DNA from: Melitaea cinxia
Taxonomy: Eukaryota > Arthropoda > Insecta > Lepidoptera > Nymphalidae
Length of the DNA: 64,000 nt
Assembly (NCBI RefSeq): GCF_905220565.1
Contig: NC_059402.1
Span: 16,493,501 to 16,557,500, forward strand
Direction: 5' to 3'
In this document: positions 56,118 to 64,000 of the stretch, in pieces
How the letters are laid out: every line of letters begins with the position of its first letter
Numbering within the stretch: the first letter of the stretch is position 1
Translations under genes and position numbers: made by a program
Notes under the pieces: model-generated
What the model was told of the DNA's origin: nothing
Database searches by the model: none
The model's input: the letters and a program-made list of their open reading frames with translations, nothing else

Positions 56118-56400
56118 ACAACCGCTCTGGTGTAGTGGTGCGAGTCGCTTAAAACACCTACGGTTTGCGGGTTCTATTCCGCCCCGGTATGGATATTTGT
56201 ATTTGTATAAAAATTTCTTTCCAGTTTCGATGTCTGTTTGTGGGTCTCCCTACCGTACCTCGGAAAGCACGTTAACTCGTCGGTCGCGGTTGTCATAAAC
56301 ACCTGATAGATGATAATCCGCAGTGGTGCAGCGTGGTTGTTTAAAGTGCAGTCTTTCTCCAAGACGGAGAAAGAGGCCTATGTTCTACTGGCTGAATGCA
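56118..56400 (+). mobile_element. tRNA-headed SINE, second head type
   Basis: Head 'accgctctggtgtagtggtg' with 'ttgcgggttctattccgccc' (B-box slightly altered); body 'gtacctcggaaagcacgtta'; tail 'ggagaaagaggcctatgttc'. Confidence 0.7.
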
Positions 56401-57035
56401 TACAAGAAACTAATAAAAAAATGTTTCAACGCATCTATAGTTCATGGATGCATTGTTTCTGTGTATTGTACTGACATGAAGAAACATTATTCATACTAAA
56501 ATTAGAATCTCGTCTATAAATACTGCAAAATCTATTAAAACAAGAAATTGCTGAGCTTAAAATCAAAGCGGTTGGTCTCGGAATACCATCAAGTTTCCGC
56601 GTTATCGTGATTAACTTTTAAAAGGAACGTTGAACTAGTTAAAGATTTAAATTTTCATAGAATAATCGGCGCTGATTTACTGGGATGGTATAATCTGCAT
56701 ATTCCGTTAAATGAAAACTTCGAAGAAGCGGTACGTTTATGGATATATACTTGGGTAGTTGACACTACAACAAAAATAGTGTTCTTGTTTAGGATTTATT
56801 GAAATATTATGAAGAACTAATAAAATTAAATTAAAAAAAAAACGTTTCGCTAGTTTTTTGATCGAAATTTTTCATAATATACAAATTAAATACAAAAATA
56901 TATGATGTATTTTTACTTATAGGATGGTAGGCTTATTGACCATCATGTGGTAGGTATATTTATGGTGGTTTCTATGAATGCCTGCACCACCGCCCAGTTG
57001 TCACCAGGCACCGGCAGTACTTGTAAGGTATGGTA
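56401..57035. other. no recognisable feature
   Basis: AT-rich. 56920-57000 ('accatcatgtggtaggtata') may be repeat debris. No gene. Confidence 0.35.
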
Positions 57036-57039
57036 AATG

Positions 57040-57140
57040 GAAGTCTGCGTTTGAGCATCGTGGTGGATTAAGCTCTGATCCTTCTCCTACATGGGGAAAG
57101 AGGACTATGCCTAGCAGTGGGATATACAAGGTGAAGCGTA
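57040..57140 (+). mobile_element. SINE 3' tail fragment
   Basis: 'gtggtggattaagctctgat' and 'tcctacatggggaaagagga', tail near gtgaagcgta. Confidence 0.65.
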
Positions 57141-57165
57141 TATGGAGGTAGGTACATAATTGAGT

Positions 57166-57510
57166 CTGCTGTGTGGCTACGGTAGTAAAGAATATAGCCC
57201 CCCCCCCTCTCTTACCGAGGGTGTCGTAAAAGGCGACTAAGAGATAACACAGTTCCACTACCACCTTGGAATTTAAAAAGCCGACCGATGGCGGGATAAT
57301 CATACAACTGCTGGCTTTGAAATACACAGGCCGATGACGGGCAGCAGCGTCTACGGTGCGACAAAGCCAGCCCTGCGGTCACCAACCTGCCTGCCCAGCG
57401 TGGTGACTATGGGCAAAACACATGAGTTTACACCATTTTTTGGCACGAACTTGTGGAGGCTTATGTCCAGCAGTGGACTGTAATAGGCTGAAATGATGAT
57501 GATGATCATG
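57166..57510 (+). mobile_element. RTE-tailed 330-bp repeat
   Basis: Flanked by acataattgagt at 57154-57165 and 57511-57522. Full length, with a C9 run at 57199-57207 in place of the usual five C. Confidence 0.9.
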
Positions 57511-57529
57511 ACATAATTGAGTAGGTATG

Positions 57530-58735
57530 CATTATATTCCAAGTCTTTGTTAAACGTCTAACTCATAAGATGAACATAGTATCAAGTGCACAAGGTTGTT
57601 CGCTGCATATATGAATATAAATTATTATTCTCATGTTCAAATACCATTCTTGTGTTATCTCTTGATATTTCTATAGTATTGATAGAAAAAAAAAGCTTAG
57701 ATCGGAATAACTTCGCAAATGTATTAAACTAACTTTGTTTTCTTATAAGCTGTTTTACAACCTCCATCGTGATATAATTTCATTTTTTTTTTCATTCATT
57801 GAAGATAATATCTTTTTTCCTAATGGTACGCTTGTTGCTTTTATTGCCCCTTTGTTTTATTTTCTTTTTTTTGTGTAGTCTTAATTAGGTCGTAAAAACA
57901 AGCCTTGACTTTTATCCGTTTGTCTATTTCACAATCGTCAACCTCAATGTAAATGACTGGGTACAAAAACAATTTGCATTTGATAACAATAGCTTTGGTG
58001 TATTGTTTTTATTTTGGAGCTAATTTTGATTATCAAAAGAAGTAACATTATATGAATTTTCTTCTATGAATACATATTCTTATCATTATTTACTAGAATA
58101 TAATTTTACGCGATATCAAATCGTTAGATTTTTTGCAGTGAAACTTCTCTAGGCGTATGAGGGTAAATTTTCCTTTTGAATACATAAGCGGATAGGTAAC
58201 TATTTGGAATATTATCGGCAACCGATGAGACGGACTGAATTTTTTAAAAATCACAGTGGAAAATTCCAATTAAATTTTTATGTAGAAAGTAATTAATAAC
58301 AAAATGTATCATAAATATTTTCCCTTTGATTAAAATTTAATTACGTGGTTTTTATTGTTATGGAATATTATATCAAAGTTTTGTTCATTATTTTCGATAT
58401 TTGATATTAATTTTCGTTGCTTGCGGTTATTGACACTTTGTAATACTCATTTAAAATTCTGTTTATTATTTTCTAAATGAAAATTGTCATTGTTTTGTAA
58501 TTTTTAATGAAAATAATGATTCATTTTAAATTTTTAAATTTGTTTTATTTTCGTATTGTATGCTTTATTTTCATCGCAATTATATCACTGAATCCTAATA
58601 AGAGAAAAACATTTTGATTAGACTTTAAGTTTAGTATGATATTCAATCTAGCAAAATATAATCCTATAATAATAATAATAATATATTGCAGACATGTTAG
58701 ATTCAATACACTATAACCTAACTACATAAATTATA
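57530..58735. other. 1.2-kb AT-rich stretch without a feature
   Basis: Short frames only; no repeat family recognised before the LINE tail at 58.74 kb. Confidence 0.4.
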
Positions 58736-58739
58736 TTAA

Positions 58740-59342
58740 ATCAAAATATAATTAAAATCAAAATTAAAATCAAATTTAATAAAAATCAAAGTCAAAATTA
58801 AAATCCAATCAATCTTTTCATTAAACATTTACAATAAAATATTTAAGAGGCACTTACAAAAGTATTTAAAAAAAATATATTTAAAAGTTACCTACGAAAA
58901 AAAAATTGTTGACCCGGACTTCAAAACAATAAAGACGGGTGGGTGTATTTTAATAACTATAACATAATAATTATAACATCAAAGTATGTTTGTATTGCAT
59001 TAAAATCAACTAACTTAATATTTTTGTAGATATTTAAGGAATGTTTGCTATACGACCAGGCGTACCTGTTTAAGTTTCACGTTGAATTTATGGATGGTAT
59101 TCTTTAACTATGAGTATTTATAATTAATAAAGCTTATTACTCGGTGCAGGATTACATAGTTGATAAAGATGTGTGGACTTAGTGACGCTGTATTTCATGC
59201 AATATTTTTCTAATTTTGTACTAAAACACAGTTTATATATTATTTTCAAAAGAGTAACTGCGGAGTTTCTTGCTGATTCTTCTCTGTAGAATCCACATTC
59301 CGAATCGGTGGTAGCTTTACTTCTACAAATTTAATTTATTTT
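58740..59342 (-). mobile_element. LINE 3' end with (TTTTGAT)n-type tail
   Basis: On the plus strand the left edge is the A-rich 'aattaaaatcaaatttaata' series, i.e. the minus-strand tail. 59254-59322 has 'actgcggagtttcttgctga' and 'tctgtagaatccacattccg', a conserved 3' motif of lepidopteran LINEs. No frame survives. It abuts the composite element. Confidence 0.55.
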
Positions 59343-60936
59343 TAAACGGTTTTATTTAGCTCACCCCGTTTGTTTTATTTTTTATTATTCTTGGGTCAAA
59401 TTTAGTAATTCAAATTTCACCCTCTTCCTGTCAACCGATTAATCTGAAATTTTGTATACACTTTGGATTTTGGTGACAATATAATTATGTTTATTCATTA
59501 TCATTATAAATTCAAGATGGCCGCCGCTACAAAATGGCGGATAATTTATGTTTTATTAATCCCATCAATATGGGTATCAAATGAAAGGGCTCAACAAGCA
59601 GAATACAATATACTATAAAAAATTGAAATCCAAGATGGCGGCCGCTACAAAATGGCGGATAACGTAGGTTTTATCAATCCCATCAATATGGGTATCAAAT
59701 GAAAGGGCTCAACAAGCAGAATACAATATACTTTAAAAAATTAAAATACAAGATGGCGGCCGCTACAAAATGGCGGATAACGTAGGTTTTATCGATCCCA
59801 TCAATATGGGTATCAAATGAAAGTGCTCAACCAGTATAATCAATGTACTATATAAAATTAAAATCCAAGATGGCGGCCTCTACAAAATGGCGGATAACTA
59901 AGGTTTTATCAATCCCATCAACATGGGTATCAAATGAAAGGTCTCAACAAGTAGAATACAATTTACTATGCAAAATTGAAATCTAAGCTGGCCGCCGCTA
60001 CCAAATGTCTGATAACAATTTTTTATCAATCCCACCAATATGGGTATCAAATAAAAGGGCTTGACAAGAAGAATACAGTGCACTATACAACCTCAATATT
60101 TAAGATGGGCCTTGCAATAATGAAGCACTAAATGAATTAAACAGAATGCGAAATAAAAACTAAAAACTAGAAAATAAAAATAGGTAAAAAAACTTTTTAA
60201 GTTAAACGGTTTTATGTTAAACATACATTGCAATGTTTAAGATAAATGTACTAAAAACCAAAAAATAATAAAATAGATACAGTCGTGGGAATTATAAACA
60301 TATGCATAGACTAGACTAAAATAAAACCGTGGGGCACGTCAATTGTCTACAAATTATCGACTTAATGTGCGATAGAAGAATCGTTTAATTCGTCGTTAAA
60401 ATAGGCAGTTGGCCCGCAGACGGTGAGGAAATTACTTACTATTTTCTTGCTCATGGAAATTCCAATAGTTATACACTCCATGTAAATAAAAGAGATGTTT
60501 CAACTAGTTTATCGTTGGACATTCACACTGCTGGCTGGCGAGGAATCGTTTCACTGCTCGTAGTTTGTCTTTAATCGACAAAACATATGATAAAAGTACT
60601 ACTCGCTCACCACTATGAAACCCTAAAACTCGCTTATAATCGAGCTTGCTAGCTTGTTTCCACATTCTAGCCCTACTTATCACACGTCCATCGTTGTCGG
60701 TTGAACAACTGCCTAATTATAGTGTAACATTACAAAACAAACATTTTAATCAACGATTGTAGACAATTGACGTGCCCCACGGTTTTATTTTAGTCTAGTC
60801 TATGCATATGTTTATAATTCCCACGACTGTATCTATTTTATTATTTTTTGGTTTTTAGTACATTTATCTTAAACATTGCAATGTATGTTTAACATAAAAC
60901 CGTTTAACTTAAAAAGTTTTTTTACCTATTTTTATT
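59343..60936 (-). mobile_element. 1.6-kb composite fold-back element, copy 2 (inverted)
   Basis: Reverse complement of 15763-17364 with the same order of parts: outer end, 117-bp array (about 59525-60065), 180-bp arm, core, 180-bp arm. Differences seen by eye: an 8-bp A/T indel near the outer end and a handful of single-base changes in the array. The flanks differ from copy 1, so it is a dispersed element rather than part of a larger duplication. Confidence 0.8.
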
Positions 60937-60944
60937 ACAGTTTT

Positions 60945-61025
60945 AATTTGTATAATGACTATTCATAAGTGGTCTTGGAGCCTATTTGAATAAAGCTGTT
61001 TTTGATTTTGATTTTGATATTTATA
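60945..61025 (+). mobile_element. LINE 3' tail with (GATTTT)n
   Basis: 'gtggtcttggagcctatttg' then aataaagctgtttttgattttgattttgat. A short plus-strand tail. Confidence 0.55.
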
Positions 61026-61029
61026 AAAT

Positions 61030-61285
61030 AATAGCTGGAGCCGCGACTTGGTCCGCGTGGAATTTAACAAAAATTTATTTGTCAGTTCACAGAGTTATAA
61101 AATAAATAAATTTCTAAATTATATGTAGCCTAAGTTACTCATTATTCTTCAGACAGATAGGCAGACAAAAATTGTATTTTTTTTTGTACCGTATATACAT
61201 CCATATGAATTAAGTAAAAAGCGGTTATTTTAATATTACAAATAGACACTCTCACACTACAATTTTATTTATTTGTATAGATAAA
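61030..61285 (+). mobile_element. dispersed non-coding repeat, ctagctg family
   Basis: 'tagctggagccgcgacttgg', 'tccgcgtggaatttaacaaa', 'aaaaagcggttattttaata', ends tttatttgtatagata. Confidence 0.6.
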
Positions 61286-61289
61286 TAAT

Positions 61290-62640
61290 TGGAAAGGATA
61301 AGCCAAGCCCATTTTACGATTGTTGGTCGTTGTCTCGATAGAAAAATATGTTCTTGGATTAATGTGCTCTGTCTCAAGACCCTCGGCAATCCCATTATAT
61401 CCCAAAGTAACTCGGTCAATACTTTTTTATTATCAAGCTAAGAACAACAGATTCGTTTAGTCATTTCCTTTTTTATCATAAATCTTTTTTGTTATGATAA
61501 CAAAGAAGATTTAATCATTTTAAAACGATTATTGAATTTTATAACTATAATAATATCAACCAATATTCAAGTAAATCTGTTTTTTTTTTTTAATCATGCG
61601 ATTCGCATAAGTTTTTATAGGAGGCATCCGAGATATCCTTAAACGTTTGTAATAATGCAATAAAATTAAGAAAAATGTCGCACTTTCTATGAACTAGACA
61701 AAACGAGAAAAACTTGTTTCAACAGGTACACTTGATAACGACTTTTTAATTATACCTAATAACAATTTGCTAAGTTACTAAATTACGATGGTAGCCACGT
61801 AACTAGCAAGTGTATTAATCAGACTGATCGTTGGTCAAATTAACGTCGGCAATGTTTCTGTTAGCGCTCAATTGCTAAACTTCTCTACCATAAATTTATT
61901 AAGGAATTCTAAAAGAGATTAAAACACCATTCAAAGTTTTGATATAACTTTGAAATTGCTCAGTTTTTGCGCGTTGAATGAATATAAATAAGAGTTGGTA
62001 ACTGCTTGATAGGATAAATTAAATTGCTTTTTGATATATTTTGAGATGATCTGTCGACGGTATTAGGGATGGCCAGGATAAAAGGATAGTGTTTTAGTTG
62101 TTCTTGAATAGTTTTTAGGTTCAGAGCGGTGGATTGAGGCTTGGCTCAGTCCATCATACTATATTTAACTCAGTTTTATTGAAACATAAAATATACATCG
62201 AATAAATACGAATAGATAAAAAATAAATGCGAGTACTCGTAAATATATTTTCCATTTATTACATTAAAAGTATTCCAATGTGGTGTATGTACAAACATTC
62301 GAAAAATATTTGACTATATTTTTCAAACTTAGGTTATTTTTATAACTAAAACTCATTATAAAAACACAAGAAAAACCCACAATTTGGAAATATAACATAA
62401 AAAACTATTTTACTTAAAGAAGCACTGCAATACCAAGCTTTGTCTTAAATAGTCCAGAATTTAAAACTGTTAAAAGTTAATAACTTGATATTTAACAGAA
62501 AATAAACATAAAAACTTTTAATCAATATTCAAAATCATACAGTGACGCTACAAAATTATTTTTTTCTTTAAAAACCTAATATTAACAACTAAATTCCTTT
62601 AATAAATTCAATTTAAGATCGACGGTCGGAATCTATTTTC
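61290..62640. other. no recognisable feature
   Basis: 1.35 kb of AT-rich DNA; no frame above 60 codons and no family assigned. Confidence 0.4.
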
Positions 62641-62644
62641 AAAC

Positions 62645-62835
62645 CTACATATGCAGTCATCATCTTCCTGCCCTTATCCCACTTATGTAGGGTCGGCAAA
62701 ACATGTTTCCTCTTCCATTCCTCTCTATTATTCGTCACTTCATCACTTCTTTCTTTCTCATATCCTCACTCACACAATCCATCCATCGCTTTTTTGGTCT
62801 GCCGATCGCTCTTCGTCCTTCGACATTCAAACCTA
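62645..62835 (-). mobile_element. RTE-like LINE C-terminal stub
   Basis: On the minus strand the translation has GRPKKRWMDCV-like content, then 'MRKKE'-like and the segment read from 'acatgttttgccgacccta'. This is a frequent C-terminal pattern of lepidopteran LINEs. Frames are broken. The plus frame 62651-62848 is antisense noise. Confidence 0.55.
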
Positions 62836-62854
62836 CATTATGCAGTGAAGAGGA

Positions 62855-63076
62855 TTAAAAAAAGTTAATACCATATCAAATGGTAAATTAACGAATCAAA
62901 TAACACCATCTATATAGATGGCGTTATTAGAAAACATTGTAAGGCCACCTATCACCGATAGATGGCGTTAACAAAAACGTAACGAGGTCATACGTACAGT
63001 AGATTTTTACTTCTCATATTTTTTTCATATCGGGGGCCTAAATGAAAATCGATTCTGAAGGAGTAAACTCAAAAAA
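62855..63076 (+). mobile_element. gagtttactcc-ended MITE
   Basis: 'taataccatatcaaatggta', 'gatagatggcgttaacaaaa', 'cgtaacgaggtcatacgtac', right end 'atcgattctgaaggagtaaa' then ctc. Confidence 0.6.
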
Positions 63077-63079
63077 AAA

Positions 63080-63445
63080 AAAAACTCTCATTAACGCTCG
63101 AAATATGCGGTGAACAGTATTATCAGCAACATCGATAATGGGTGTATGAGCTTGTACCTATAAGCGTTTTATCATTGTTCTGACGTAAACCAGTTGTGAG
63201 AGAAAATTGCTTTTCGTGTGGTTGATGTGTTTTGATGTATTAGGTATTGGAGCCAATTTAACGGGAAAGTAGTTTATTGTGTGCTTATATTTTAATACTG
63301 TTAGTATCAAAACTTTGTAGGTATATTGTTTCCAATATTTGTTGTTTATTAACTTGTTTCCTATCTATCTTTTTATACGTTCAATAGATAAGCATGTAAT
63401 TTTTTTTATTGTCTTTGTGATTTTATATATACGTTTATTATATAT
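63080..63445. other. no recognisable feature
   Basis: AT-rich, with no motif or repeat that I recognise. Confidence 0.35.
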
Positions 63446-63447
63446 TG

Positions 63448-63585
63448 TTGCCCATTGGCGCAGTTTGTAGAGGTCCTGCTTTCTGCTGAGTGGGTTGTGG
63501 GTTCGATTCCCGCCTGAATGTAGGTGTAATATTTGTGTTTCTTTATGTATATTTATTATTTCTATGTGTATTCATCAAAAAAATA
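63448..63585 (+). mobile_element. tRNA-like SINE
   Basis: 'cattggcgcagtttgtagag', 'cctgctttctgctgagtggg', intact B-box gggttcgattcccgcc, then 'taggtgtaatatttgtgttt'. Same family as 17.9 and 18.95 kb. Confidence 0.7.
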
Positions 63586-64000
63586 CATATAACAGTCTGT
63601 TGTTGTTACAAGCCTTAAGTTGTTTATTGTGGGAACAGAAGACCGTGTGTGTATATTATATGATATACATTTATCTATGTATTTATTTGATTTCCTTTTA
63701 TTGAACTAATGCTTTTGTAAGACTTGCCTTATTGATTTGTTCACAGTATTATATAAAGTCGGTTTTTAATTACACATTTTCAAAATGATAGTTAAAAAAT
63801 CAAATCAAAATGATTTTCAAGTTTGGTACTTTCCATAGTTTTCTTCTCAAAGGCTATGCTGTAATAATTTCTGTCTAGATTGGCCAGCGAGTGCTTTTAA
63901 ATCAATCACGTTCAGATATTGGGGACTTCTGAAGCTTTGATACTGCAGAAGTCGTTAATTAGATTGAATCTGTTCAGACTTGTAACTTTTGAAGTGCCAC
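63586..64000. other. no recognisable feature
   Basis: Low-complexity AT-rich DNA to the window end. Confidence 0.35.

Overview
The window looks like transposon-dense intergenic DNA from a moth or butterfly (Lepidoptera). It is AT-rich, has no long host exon that I can support, and is packed with repeat types familiar from lepidopteran genomes: tRNA-headed SINEs, short repeats ending in the RTE-type tail 'ccagcagtggactgtaataggctgaaatgatgatga', 3' stubs of RTE, CR1/Jockey-like and R1-like LINEs, and MITEs. The species cannot be fixed from sequence alone. Nearly every long reading frame belongs to, or lies antisense to, a mobile element.

Layout. 0-15 kb: scattered SINE and LINE stubs, a GC-richer CCAAT-containing patch (10.4-10.95 kb), and a short minus-strand retroelement (12.28-13.00 kb) that keeps an intact 222-codon frame for a CCHC plus nuclease-like domain. 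15.76-17.36 kb: a 1.6-kb composite fold-back element, repeated in reverse at 59.34-60.94 kb. 17-21.2 kb: SINEs, a MITE with 75-bp inverted arms, and an R1-like LINE 3' end with perfect target-site duplications. 22.0-24.1 kb: remains of an intron-containing gene on the minus strand resembling DUF4806 proteins. 24.48-25.24 kb: an internally deleted PIF/Harbinger element with TTA duplications. 26.4-33.3 kb: SINEs, a 72-bp minisatellite, an RTE copy with an inverted 5' part, and several nested insertions including a tRNA-like palindrome. 33-48 kb: low-density DNA with nested SINEs (38.1-38.8 and 43.0-43.6 kb) and a 23-bp perfect hairpin inside one of them. 48.20-53.37 kb: a Ty3/gypsy LTR retrotransposon with two apparently identical 292-bp LTRs. 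54.3-56.0 kb: a 5'-truncated non-LTR reverse transcriptase. 56-64 kb: further SINE, LINE and MITE copies and the second composite element.

How it fits together. The LTR element encodes its own Gag, protease, RT, RNase H and integrase, but one extra T in a homopolymer separates RT from the rest. LINE stubs are the likely sources of the machinery that moved the SINE-like families. Many insertions sit inside older repeats with readable target-site duplications, so relative ages can be ordered directly from the sequence. I see no operon, CRISPR array, rRNA gene or convincing functional tRNA gene.
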